A stretch of DNA of 64,000 nt from contig CM049307.1 of the NCBI GenBank assembly GCA_026874595.1, positions 76,484,643-76,548,642 of the forward strand. The letters are read 5' to 3'. Under the pieces are notes generated by a model that was not told the DNA's origin, did not search any database, and saw nothing but the letters and a program-made list of their open reading frames with translations. The DNA comes from Sipunculus nudus (lineage: Eukaryota > Annelida > Sipuncula > Golfingiida > Sipunculidae). Positions 1 through 9,965 of the stretch are shown here, in pieces; the stretch's first letter is position 1, and each line of letters starts with the position of its first letter. Position numbers and translations under genes: made by a program.

Positions 1-650
1 CACTTAAGTTGACAGTGTCAATTAAAATCGTGCTTCATTTTTTTTATAAATAAATTATAAGGTTCAATCGTGTTGACCTCAATGAGTAGGTTTTCAGTTC
101 CCCCGTGTGGATATCACCAATCCTACATACCTCACACCTCCAAGATGCACTTGGATTCCTGTATTCTTAATTCTTGTTCACATTTCTTTTGCTTTCCTCC
201 ATATATAATGCATTTTCAACGTCAAAGTCACTGGTATGAGAACTATTCATGCAAATAATCATTAACCCTTTTGTGTTTCTCCCCAGCCTATGTCTTTTTA
301 TTGTTTTAAATAGTTTTGTACACCGAAGCCTCCGCTCACATGTTGCATTCCGAAGTGAAAAAACCAAAGTCAGTTTGACTAGTTTCAGGAAATCTGGAAA
401 CAGATCTTTCCCCTCTTCTCCGGAGGTGCCCTCACGTCTTAGTTTCTCATGTGCGCGTATATGCGTGGAATATCGCTAATATGATGTGTCCGTTAGCGTG
501 TGTGCGTATATGCGTGAACTCGGGGGGAATCGAGGACGTCACTTCCGCATCCTGGAAGGCCTACTCGATACACTGTACAAATATATACGTCTGACACATG
601 GTGTCACCACATTTTCCCACTATAAATAAATAATATTAAATATATATAAT
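1..650. other. No gene seen
   Basis: AT-rich DNA with short ORFs on both strands, none with a recognisable motif or coding character. The only local structure is a short near-repeat of a GCGTATATGCGTG-like motif around 452-515. I see nothing else to annotate. Confidence 0.6.
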
Positions 651-654
651 ACAA

Positions 655-738
655 ACTTATATGGCTGGTCAAATAAAATTAGTCATACCTTATTTTTATT
701 CCTATTGATATTTATTGATAAGTAGTCCTGCCTGCGTT
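655..738 (+). repeat. Half copy of a palindromic MITE
   Basis: The stretch containing GGTCAAATAAAATTAGTC, ACCTTATTTTTAT and AGTAGTCCTGCC matches one arm of the palindromic element at about 17,340-17,545 (GTCAAATAAAATGTGGTTCACC, TGTGGTCCTGCC). Only one arm is present here, so this is a decayed or half element. It has no coding capacity. Confidence 0.5.
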
Positions 739-1039
739 CTGTGTAGGATGAAAATATGACAAATCAAACAGCTCTTAACAAAAAATTAAAATAACTTCAT
801 GAACATTAATAGGATAAAGCGTCAACAGTGGTCGCGTGTTTGAAACAAACAGCTATTAATACAAATGCAAATGACAGTTCTAAGAAATTCTGTATTGATA
901 ATCTTTGTCTTTTCATGAGTGCTAAAACCACAGTAGCTGTGAACACATAACTGACATGTACATTATGGATATATAAGACCTTTTGCAACTTCTGTGTACG
1001 ACGCAACAGGCAATACTCCTCTGTCAAGAAAAGGTCTAT

Positions 1040-1500
1040 CGCCAACAGAAAAGACATGCGAATCCTGCAAGAGAAAGTGCCATTTGACAGTTCTAGCATC
1101 GACGATCTGTCCTTCATGCAGGAAAAAGATAGGTTTGAGAGATAGATCTTTCTTCAAAGGCATAAATCTGTCATTAAAAGTGATCATATGCTTGATTCAA
1201 ATGTGAACATCAGGGGTTTATATATCTGGAGAGAGCAAACTACTTGGAGACCACATATGTTCCAGTCACACCTACATTGATTTGTTTGCATATTTTAGGG
1301 ACATTTGATTCCTGTTAAATTAGGATTTCGACTTACGACAGCTGGGCTATAAGCACAAATTGGTTAACCATTCGGAACAATTTGTTAATGAAGACGGGAG
1401 TAACACGCAGAGAATAGAGAATGTGTGGAGCAACTTAAAGTCAAACTTAAGAAAATGACAGGGACAAATGAGGACCTTCATTATTATTTATCATTAAATT
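1040..1500 (+). pseudogene. ISXO2-like (IS1595-type) transposase remnant, core deleted
   Basis: Two separated pieces of one transposase family are read on the plus strand. At about 1,050-1,204 a zinc-ribbon-like head has CESC, CPSC and then GLRDRSFFKGINLSL, the cysteine pairs followed by the 'R-x-FF-x-G-x-x-L-x-L' segment typical of the N-terminus of these enzymes. At 1,330-1,458 a 42-codon piece reads LGYKHKLVNHSEQFV, then NTQRIENVWSNLKSNLRK and TGA. This is the C-terminal 'VNHS..FV...T..IE..W..LK' block holding the final catalytic acidic residue of the ISXO2 domain. The roughly 120 bp between them do not encode the catalytic core, so the gene is internally deleted and dead. Family assignment is from motif recall only. 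Confidence 0.6.
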
Positions 1501-1639
1501 AATATAATAAATTAATATATGTTTATATATCATAATAAGAAAGATAATGGGGCCTATTTCTAGTAGTATATCGGCCTCCAATATTATTTAAAATAGGAAT
1601 TGTTAATTAATGGGAAATTTGTTCAAATAGACACATTTG

Positions 1640-3260
1640 ATTATTGTATAAACGAGCACAACATCCACACGCAGACGTGGGATCTGCAAGTCGAAAGAGG
1701 CTCGGAACCACGTGTCTCTTGAGACAGCTGAGGGAAGCGGTGCAAGTGGATGGCATCAGCGTTTCCAGGACATCCCTGCACCGCTTCCTTAAGAATAGTG
1801 GTTTTGTGTTAAAAGTACTTTGTTATATAAAAATAAATAAATTCAATATTGGATTATTGTTGTGCCATTCAAAGGGTTTTAATAATGTTCCCTTTTGTAA
1901 ATAACCCAACCAGGAAAAAATAAATAACACTCTGTTGGTGAAATACAATGCATGTTATTTGCTTAAGATTGAAAAATAATATCTGGATTGGAAGAGTTGC
2001 AATGAGCTGTGTATTAAACACATGCAGGCCCGCGTGGTATAATGTAATGCATAAAAAATAAATGATGTAGGTTTTCAAAAGACTGAATATAAACATTCTG
2101 TTCTCCATGGTCGACTGGTGTATTACATTAAAATACTAAAATGGGGATGTGAATGCTGGGAAATGGGTTTTCAGAAGAAGGGATTTGATCTCGCCGTTAT
2201 GAAGATGGAGAAGGTTGCCTTTTGTCGGGCCAGCTACCTCCGTGATGTGAGGAGATACAGGAGGGAGAGTAGGCCGGTAGTGTACATGGACGAAACCTTG
2301 CTGAACACCGGCCACTGCCCTGGGAGAGAATGGATAGATAGGCGAGTTACGTTAACAGCGAGTTACGTTGTTAACATAAGCCATTTAATTAGTTTCCCGA
2401 ACAAATATATATCGTATAATTATATATGATTTTGTCATGACACGTGTCATGAATATAGTGAAATATATGTAAATTTGATTATTAGAATATGAAAATTTCA
2501 AATGTGAGTATATTTCAATCATGCAATTACAGCATGAGAAACACTGTAAGGTTAATATTGGGACAATCACAGTACAGGAAGAGGGAGGAAGTTCGAGGGA
2601 CGAGCTGGCAGAGGAGAGGGGATTATAATAGTCGATGCTGGGACGAAGGATGGTTTTGTTCAAGGGTCAGGGCTTGTTTTCAGTGACTTCCCGACTACCA
2701 TGAGGACACAAGTTCAACGAGTGGTTTAAAGAATACACATTATTTACCAAAAAAATATAAAATCGGCGGGCGACTGTTTAAATTTTTTTTTTTACGTTCT
2801 TAACATATACTCAAGTCTTTGAGTATAAATAAGTTAACGAGTGGTTTAAACTGTGAACGTTTTCTATAAAAAATATTAAATTGGCGTGCGACTGTTTAAA
2901 GTTAAGTTTTATGTTCTTAAAAATACTCAAGTATTTGATTATATAAAATTTGCTAGTATGCATATTTTATGTCCTTTAAAAATGTCCCGTTTATTTACAT
3001 GCATGACAACATAAAAATAACGCGAAAATGAGCGGCGCATTCATATAAGGAATTACATTAAACATACAAACTTTAAACATTAAGTATCTGATGAATATAG
3101 TAAATGAAGTGTAAACTTTGAAGGTTCAACTTCTGCCTTATATGCCGTCAAACAGTGTCATCGCCTAGACGACACATCTTACCACTCAATGAAAGAAGAT
3201 AAACCTTCGACCAGTAAGAGCAATCTCCAAGAGTGGCTGCGTGAACGAAGCATGTTATAT
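1640..3260 (+). pseudogene. Tc1/mariner-type (DDE) transposase relic in four pieces
   Basis: Four collinear plus-strand pieces follow a known invertebrate DDE transposase plan. About 1,690-1,815 reads RQLREAVQVDGISVSRTSLH and KNSGF, a helix-turn-helix-like N-terminal part. About 2,220-2,340 reads RASYLRDVRRYRRESRPVVY followed by MDETLLNTGH, the block around the first catalytic Asp (the MDET motif). About 2,600-2,690 reads LIIVDAGTKDGFVQGSGLVF. About 3,140-3,240 reads NSVIVLDDTSYHS and SNLQEWLRE, the block around the second catalytic Asp. The gaps (about 1,816-2,115, 2,345-2,550 and 2,720-3,130) are AT-rich and carry stops. They may be decayed introns or insertions, and the last contains a tandem duplication. 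The final acidic residue is not visible. Inactive. Confidence 0.65.
2717..2950 (+). repeat. Tandem duplication of about 118 bp
   Basis: AACGAGTGGTTTAAA occurs at about 2,717 and again at about 2,836. Each is followed by a similar AT-rich block containing GCGACTGTTTAAA and ACTCAAGT. The unit starts inside transposase-like coding sequence (FNEWFK in frame), so a piece of the relic was duplicated after or during its decay. Confidence 0.65.
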
Positions 3261-3600
3261 CATTGCATAAATAAAGTATACTGCGAAATATTAATCGAGA
3301 ATATAAAGGGTAACATTATACACTCCCAGCAAATAAAAATTAATCACTTTTCTGCTTTTCTCGTTCTCCATCCATAAAAACAAGCAGGCTGTGTGCGGTA
3401 ATATCCACATTTTCTGGCCTATTTATAGAAAAGCTCCAAGGGATAACTTTAGTTTATAAAGGACAGATTGGTGATGAGGCTCCTTTCATGGTTTCCTGTT
3501 ATAATATTTATTTTTGAAATTGGAATTATATATATTTTAATGTTTTATCAAAATAACATGTTAAAAAAACTACTTCCGGTACGCTGATGGTAATGGACGT
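3260..3600. other. No gene seen
   Basis: AT-rich spacer between the transposase relic and the LINE. The LINE 5' end may lie near 3,570, where the base composition changes (ACTTCCGGTACGCTGATGG), but there is no firm boundary. Confidence 0.5.
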
Positions 3601-4473
3601 TAATTTGACGACAGCTCGCTTCGTCAAAGACAAGTAGTGACCCAAATTTGTTAAAACGCGAAATTCTCACTCAACCAACGGAAAAACTACCAACCGAGTA
3701 AAGATCATCAACATCCAGGACCATTTATTACATAAATCAACCAAAAAGGCAATAAATCCATGCCTAGTAACGTCCCCAACAATCAGATGAGTCGCTGTCT
3801 TGCTGACCCCAACTATCGTAGACTTGTATTCTTTTCATAGTTTCACCATGAACCTCAATCTTTGAACATAATATTGTGGAACTATAAAGAAAAGTCTCCA
3901 CCACAGAGGGGAAACTGTCAAGAATGGAAGGCAATTATGAAGAACTAGAAAAAGGATACCGCAACTTGGAGCTTTGATGCGATAGAAAGACAATCCAAAA
4001 TGAAAAATATCATAATCGATGGACTATTTTAATCTTCGGATGATAAATCCCAAAGAACAGGTGAAGAAACTATTTGAAAAAAAATGGATATGGACATAAA
4101 AAATTAAAAATTGACGAAGTACCAAGAATAAGGGGGGAAAAAAGAACTGGGAAAAACAAGAAAAGTCTGGGTGAAATTGACAAACCATCAGACCAAAGCT
4201 AAAATTTATAAAGTAGGAGCTCAGAAGAGCCAAATAAAGCAGAAACTCAGAAGAGCCAAACCGGAAAACTAGTCAATTTACATCAACAAAGATCTGACTA
4301 AAGAACAACAGGATATGTTTTTTAAAACACTAAAGCGAAAGAACATAATATCTAATCAGTATGGACATTTAATGGGCAAGTATATGCCAAAGAAGACGTA
4401 TTGGGTACTCCCATATTAATCAAAAGCGAATCTATACTTGAAAATAGTATATTAAATTCTTGGACCTAACGAC
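3600..4473 (+). mobile_element. LINE (non-LTR retrotransposon), 5' part with ORF1 remnant
   Basis: A decayed ORF1 of a non-LTR retrotransposon. From about 3,915 the frames give a short helical stretch, then KNIIIDGL, MDMDIK, VKLTNHQTKAKIYKVGAQKS at about 4,170-4,229 and IYINKDLTKEQQDMFFK at about 4,281-4,331. These are typical of the RNA-binding ORF1 protein of L1/CR1/Jockey-group LINEs (the 'K.KIYK.R..L' and 'Y.N.DLT..Q' blocks). Frameshifts separate the pieces. The sequence stops at the CCAG that duplicates at 11,715-11,718. The ORF1 frame (GPNDPG) resumes on the far side (Q-stop-QAWQQVYNGMTFDP), so this is the left half of the element continued at 11,719. Confidence 0.7.
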
Positions 4474-4477
4474 CCAG

Positions 4478-4575
4478 GGCCTGTATCTCGAAGCTATCGG
4501 AAGCGTAACGAGAGCTTAACGAACTCGGATTCTATTCGTTAATCTTAACTAAGGTATCTCGAAGCTTTCGTTAGT
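4478..4575 (+). repeat. Left inverted terminal region of the 7.2-kb element
   Basis: Two copies of GTATCTCGAAGC (about 4,483 and 4,551) with CGAGAGCTTAACGAA between them. The arrangement is mirrored at 11,600-11,714. Confidence 0.7.
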
Positions 4576-4732
4576 TAATTACCTTCGCTATTGGTCCTTT
4601 TTTCCTCTCGTTAATAACGGACGGTCTGAGGCATCCGTTAGGGCTTCGGTTACTTACACTTTACATTTCCTAGGTAAATTGGGAGCAATTATACATGCCT
4701 GATACAAGCAAGATCTCTCTCTTTCTCTTCTT

Positions 4733-4738
4733 CTTCCC

Positions 4739-4770
<32 letters not shown>

Positions 4771-4781
4771 TCCTCACCCTC

Positions 4782-4812
<31 letters not shown>
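4733..4812. repeat. (CT)n and (AT)n microsatellites
   Basis: A pyrimidine tract (C-run then CT repeats, about 4,733-4,771) is followed by (AT)n at about 4,785-4,812. Apparent ORFs across it are low-complexity artefacts. Confidence 0.9.
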
Positions 4813-4818
<6 letters not shown>

Positions 4819-5111
4819 TTTGTTGAGGGTATATGGGATAGGTTGACAGCTTCAAACATCATTTTGAAAGACAATTCACTGTGGAATTTTAAAGTAGAAC
4901 CTTTCTCAGGGTTTCTTCAGTTTTGTTTAAAAAGAATATAACAGTTCAGCCTTTAAAAAATAAACTTCAAATTTAGTTCCTTAAACGTTTATCTTTTTTT
5001 CGTGTCATAAGTAAAATGATTTTATATTTATTTTTGCTCCGCTGACCATATTATGCAAAATATACGTGTTTTACGTAGTTTGCACCAACATTATAGTATT
5101 ACAGACTGTTC

Positions 5112-5150
5112 AAGTCACCTGAGCGTCATGGCCGATGGATCACTTTTGTT
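5112..5150 (+). repeat. Isolated tail of the hairpin-headed element family
   Basis: AGTCACCTGAGCGTCATGGC followed by CGATGGATCACTTTTGTT matches the conserved tail (AGTCAGCTGAGCGTCATGAC, CCATGGGTCACTTGTT) of the family at 30-35 and 47-52 kb. No head or internal units are seen next to it. Confidence 0.5.
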
Positions 5151-5248
5151 AAATCGAAAATTTTAAATTTCAGATTGACTTAGAAACATTTTATTTGATA
5201 AACCCACTTTCAAAGGATACTTTCTTATATGGTTAAAAAATACCAAAC

Positions 5249-5542
5249 CTATTTCATGATAAAGGTTTCATATTCAAAATTTGTAAACTGTAATCTTAAA
5301 TATGGTGTGTGATACCTGGAAGCCTCTGTGTGTGAATGGTCCCTGTCCTGGGGTAGCCCACAACCCAAATTTTCATTCACGTGTTCCGCCAGTTCTTTAA
5401 TGCAAAAGTACCCGTACACTTGATTGTATTCACGTATTTTGTCCATATTTCTCAGGTTCATTCGTGCATAAGTTAATATACGTCTGCGAATATTCTCGGG
5501 AAAAAAGCCTTTGTGGATGCTCATGATAAGGCAGAACCACAC
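5249..5542 (-). CDS. Unrecognised 97-codon ORF
   Basis: A continuous minus-strand frame with non-repetitive composition, including NMDKIREYNQVYGYFCIKEL and AEHVNENLGCGLPQDRDHSH. I do not recognise a domain. It lies inside the 7.2-kb inserted element, so it could be a scrap of that element's coding region or chance. No membrane segment or signal peptide. The mixed amino-acid use is better than in neighbouring AT-rich ORFs, which is the only support. Confidence 0.25.
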   Translation of the reverse strand: MWFCLIMSIHKGFFPENIRRRILTYARMNLRNMDKIREYNQVYGYFCIKELAEHVNENLGCGLPQDRDHSHTEASRYHTPYLRLQFTNFEYETFIMK

Positions 5543-5549
5543 AAAAAAC

Positions 5550-6070
5550 TAACATTCTAAACATTACCGAGGTGCACTTAAACATTCATGATTGTGTCAT
5601 ATATTATAACAAGGCCTACAGGCATAATGCGAACATATGCAATGGGATATACATTAGTTATAATGGTTTCCTGATTACATGCTTGACCAATAAATGAAAT
5701 GTTCTTGATTGTTTTTAAGATTAATCACGTATACATATAAAAAGTACTAAAACATTGCTGTATACAGATGCAAAATTTCAGGCTGATATGTCAAATACCT
5801 GCTGAAAAGTAAGCAGGCATATACGCTGCGCAAATCTGGCGCCACAGGTCTTGTGTCAGACTGATATGTCAAATCTCTCAACTAAGGAATCATTCATAGT
5901 AGGTTGAAATTTTTTTTATACAGATCTAGGGGTTCCGACCATGGAAACAGCCCAAAAATAAAATAAACAGTAATTTTTTTAAAACACAAACAAAATAAAA
6001 CTTAAAAATTATGAAGAAGAATAGCACGTATTATTTTCTCAGATGATTAAATTTATACAGTAGTGTATAA
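5550..6070. other. No gene seen
   Basis: AT-rich interior of the 7.2-kb element. GACTGATATGTCAAAT-like phrases recur at about 5,783 and 5,860 (GCTGATATGTCAAATACC, ACTGATATGTCAAATCTC). Nothing else stands out. Confidence 0.5.
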
Positions 6071-6077
6071 ACCTATA

Positions 6078-6130
6078 CGTATGCTGCATATGCAGCTTGT
6101 TTCGATCGCTCAGGGTAGCGAGTGAAAACG

Positions 6131-6184
<54 letters not shown>

Positions 6185-6329
6185 CAAGTTATAGTCTGGT
6201 CATTTTACTTGATTTTTAAGCCAAACCTGAAACATATTGCAACAGAAAGAATTTTTGCTGTATTATGAACAGGAAATACATATGCTGCATATGCAGCTTG
6301 TTTCGATCGCTCAGGGTAGCGAGTAAAAA

Positions 6330-6393
<64 letters not shown>

Positions 6394-6486
6394 CAAGTTA
6401 TAGTCTGGTCCTTTTACTTGATTTTTAAGCCAAGCCTGAAACATATTGCAACAGAAAGAATTTTTGCTGTATTATGAACAGGAAAT
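6078..6486 (+). repeat. Tandem duplication of ~203 bp, each copy with an (AT)n tract
   Basis: The block from TATGCTGCATATGCAGCTTG through an (AT)n tract (6,134-6,182) to ATTATGAACAGGAAATA is repeated, with a second (AT)n tract at about 6,333-6,391. Flanks of the two copies are nearly identical (one difference is GTGAAAACGCAA versus GTAAAAACGCAT). This suggests a recent duplication followed by separate growth of the AT tract. TGCTGCATATGCAGC is a near-palindrome. The ORFs over it (Tyr-Ile runs) are artefacts. Confidence 0.85.
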
Positions 6487-6804
6487 TCTGGAGAATAACG
6501 TATCACAGTCCCCAAAATTCCTATTTGGGAGAGTCATTTAATTTGATGATTTTAATTGGCTAATTAACTATAAGGTTTTACTTTACTTATCTGTATATTG
6601 TCATATTAAGCTTTGTCTTTACCCCTATGAGGGACCACTTATTTGAAAAATCTCTTCATTACCTATTTCTGAATCTGACTAAGAAGTAAATTTACCAATA
6701 GTAATAATTTCAAGCATATTTTTTAGGGCAGGGCTCAACAATAACATTTGCCCACTCGCCGAAGGGGTTTGAAATGTAGTGAGAACAACTTGCCCCAAAG
6801 TCGA

Positions 6805-7070
6805 AGAGTTGCCAGCTAGGCTTGCGATATATCAGACAATGCCCTTTAATCAGTCCAAGGGCATATCACAAACAGGATAAATCATATAGAAAAAGGAAGA
6901 GGGTTTTTTTTTATATCACGATATGGATCATAAGGGATAGAGGATTATCGACCTCAGGGAATCTTTTTGCATTTAAATGGTGTTCGACCCAAAGTCTATG
7001 AAATGCTAAATAATATATACGGGACCTTTCTAATTCTCCCCTTATAGGAAAGCTTTTTTTATTATGCTAA
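6805..7070 (+). repeat. Inverted repeat copy A (partner at 9,690-9,965)
   Basis: Read forward, this contains CAGGATAAATCATATAGAAA, TATATCACGATATG, CCTCAGGGAATC, GCATTTAAATGGTGTTCGAC and TCTAATTCTCCCC. The reverse complement of 9,690-9,965 carries the same phrases in the same order (CAGGATAAATTTTATAGAAA, TATATCACGATATG, CATCAGGGAATT, GCATTTAAGTGGTGTTCAAC, GCTAATTCTTCCC). The copies are diverged and separated by about 2.7 kb. Confidence 0.7.
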
Positions 7071-7893
7071 CTTAAATAACCTTGTTAAAACATATGAAAA
7101 TTTCAGTTATATTAAAAGTATAACATATTTACGTAATCCTCACATATCACGACTTAATGATGGACTTCTTTAATGGTTTACTGTCATCATCTTCAGTCTT
7201 TGTCAAACATAATTGTTCGACTGCAAAAAGCTGACTTAATTCATGTTAATAATTTAAGGGCATCTGTGTGCCATCGTGGTAACCAATATGACGTCACACC
7301 TTTAACAATTTGATTAAGGTCTGTTAGTGGGCTTAAGTCTCATGTAAGATTTTTGTAAAAAAGACGGTTGGTCTATGTGTTCAAAACTGTGCATCATTAG
7401 CAAGACATACATTAGAATGCCCAAGAATCAAAGGAAAGTTCAAATGAATGCTAGGATTTTCTAACCGTCACAACCATCGAGCACAATATCGGGTACGGCA
7501 AACGGGTTTGATACAGTAACCAAAGACTTTAATATTTAACTTACAGAATATTATTAAAAATCATTCAAGTACACATTATTTTTGACTGTTACCAACAGGA
7601 ACCGGCATTAACAGAAAGGAAGCACACACCCAGAAGACTTGTTCAGAAAAATCGAAGTACCGGTCGTCTACAAAATGTTAATATTTATTCAGTTATTAAT
7701 TGAATATATGAAGCTAAGCTTAATTAATACACCTGTCCTGTTGCATAGACTGATGAAATTAATGTTATGGGTATAATCTGACATTTTAACATTTTGTTGT
7801 TTAATCTGACATTTGTTATATTCAGTTACTGAGTCTATGTGAAGAGTAAATCTGAAAAAAAAAAGATTTATCTATTTAGTCTTGACTGTTCAT

Positions 7894-8379
7894 CAGGGTT
7901 GGAGTCAAATACAGTGTGCCAAATACAAATATAAATACGATAGCTAGTCTCCCCAAATACAAATACAAAAACAAGTGACTGAAGATAAATACAAATACAG
8001 AACATCAAATACAAATACAATTACAAATACGCAATTGTAGGTTATACAGAATGTTTATTTATTTCCAGCACCATAAATATTCATAATGTCTAAGGGAGAA
8101 GTGAAATGCTTGATTTGATGCTGTCTTTAGGGTTGTTCAGAAGTTAGGTAGTAGTTAATTTTTTTTAAATTATGGCAGATATAAATATGTATTTATACAT
8201 ATGTATTTGTACAGTATTTGATCGAATACACCAAATACCTCGAATATTGAGATCAAATACAAATACAAATATTATCATTTTGCACAACACAAATTCAAAT
8301 ACAATATAAATACAAATACTTACTTTGACTGTATTTAAATAAAAATACAAATACTAATACGTATTTGACCCCAACCCTG
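7894..8379. mobile_element. hAT-type MITE with 8-bp target duplication
   Basis: The termini CAGGGTTGGAGTCAAATAC (from 7,894) and GTATTTGACCCCAACCCTG (to 8,379) are inverted repeats with one mismatch. They are flanked by CTGTTCAT (7,886-7,893) and TTGTTCAT (8,380-8,387), an 8-bp duplication with one change. An 8-bp duplication and CAGGG-type ends are the hallmark of hAT transposons. The 486-bp interior has no transposase. Much of it is reiterated AAATAC, echoing the inner part of the terminal repeat. It is nested in the 7.2-kb element and so is younger. Confidence 0.8.
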
Positions 8380-8559
8380 TTGTTCATCTGTCTCATGTGT
8401 ACAATTCACATGCGATGTAATATTTCAAATCAGATACTCATACCCAGTTCCCATTTACATGGCAGGTTGGTTTTATCACTTGATCATATTTATGTTGTAC
8501 TTTCTTATATTTCTGACGATTTTTGGTTAATTTTGACTAAATCTTTCTTCACTGCTCAG

Positions 8560-8640
8560 GATTACCTGTGGGACTCTCTCGATCAACCTTCATTTCATGA
8601 TACACCAAGTCCTAGACTGATTTCAGCTTTGAGTTCTCAG
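8560..8640 (+). CDS. Candidate 81-bp internal exon
   Basis: TTCTTCACTGCTCAG, a good polypyrimidine-AG acceptor with a GACTAA branch-like site upstream, precedes 27 open codons in phase 0 (DYLWDSLDQPSFHDTPSPRL and so on). The frame ends TCTCAG followed by GTTATG, a weak donor. Composition is coding-like and unlike the surroundings. No domain recognised and no partner exon found nearby. It could be a captured or relic exon inside the 7.2-kb element, or chance. Confidence 0.25.
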
Positions 8641-8699
8641 GTTATGTCTTCCTGTTTAATTTATCCCTTTCAACAAGGATGCCTAGATACAAAATCGAA

Positions 8700-9690
8700 T
8701 TATAAGGCTCCACATAAATTTTGTAAGCCATAAATTCCATTAAATTCAAAGCAAACTTTTCCACCGTCCTTCCTGACGGGGAACTGGTCCCCTTGCCAAG
8801 ATTGCCTGCTCATTTTCATTTTTTCCTTATATTATCTTGACAAGATACTCTGCAAATGTTAATTCTAAGGCTTTTGAGTAAAAAAAAGTAAATCAATGAA
8901 CGGTTTTTTTATATTTCTTCCGGAAAAATACACCCGGAATACTAGACCGTATTCACTGACTTCAGACCATGGTTTGTCACATTTAACCATGTTTAATCAT
9001 ATGTAACCTATTTCTGAGGTTTCAGCAAAGATTCTCTATCTATAATAACTTTGCTGGAATATAAAACAGGATATCTATAATTCGGTAGTAACTGATTTGT
9101 ATAAGAGAATGTGAATTCAATTATTTCTTTCCATTGGCTGTAATCAGTATTTGTTCAAGGATAATCCACATACTAGTTACGTTTAGAAAGTAAAGAAAAT
9201 GCCTCGTGAATGAATCTACTTTAGCAAAGAACTGGATATTATTAAACAACAGCTTTTTTTAAAATAATTCCAAGATGAGAATGTAATATGTAATTTTCTG
9301 AACTTTGCTTTGTTTCTAATTGCTTGCTACCAAATACTCTTGGAGCGGTCTGCCTCAAGACAAATATCACAATAAATTGCTAGGACCAGATTATATTTGA
9401 AATATTTCGTGACCTCTTAGTATTGTTTAAAGCATTCAGTTATGAAAAGAGTATATGAATATATATGATTTTAATTTCAGGAAAATATAATTATATAATA
9501 AGATCTACAACAAATAAAGATATATATTTATACATCTATTATTAAGCCCCTCTCCTTTTTTTATTAATGCTTTAATTTGTTTAAATTTACCTAAAAATAG
9601 GAGCACTGACTAAGAGTTGAAGGTAAAAATAAGTAGTGTTATTCTTTAGTCCTGTCTAACTGTTTAGTGTTGCATCCTGTCTCGAAGGTT
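8700..9690. other. No gene seen
   Basis: AT-rich unique-looking DNA inside the 7.2-kb element. No motif, repeat or credible ORF seen. Confidence 0.5.
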
Positions 9691-9965
9691 ACTTTTTTGC
9701 GTACAACAAAACCCTTCAAAGGGAAGAATTAGCAATAAATTGAATTTCAATTGATTGAAATAGGGTTGAACACCACTTAAATGCTATAAATTCCCTGATG
9801 TTGAAAACCCTATATCCCTCATGATAGGCCTACATATCGTGATATAAAACATCCCCTGCTCCCATATTTCTATAAAATTTATCCTGTATGTGATACTTTC
9901 TTGTACTCTCATAGGGGCATAATCTGATTTATCGCAGGCCCAGCTGGGAGGCCTAAAGGCGGTTT
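9690..9965 (-). repeat. Inverted repeat copy B (partner at 6,805-7,070)
   Basis: Reverse-complement partner of the block at 6,805-7,070; see that entry for shared phrases. Homology ends near AGCTGGGAGGCC at its outer side. Confidence 0.7.

Noticed and set aside
806-1187. Minus-strand ORFs of 103 and 74 codons
   Set aside because: They are antisense to the ISXO2-like zinc-ribbon piece, whose plus-strand motifs are far more convincing.
6205-6477. ORFs on both strands made of Tyr-Ile repeats
   Set aside because: They are translations of the (AT)n tracts; the same applies at 4,670-4,855, 24,254-24,451, 44,711-44,998 and 48,490-48,690.
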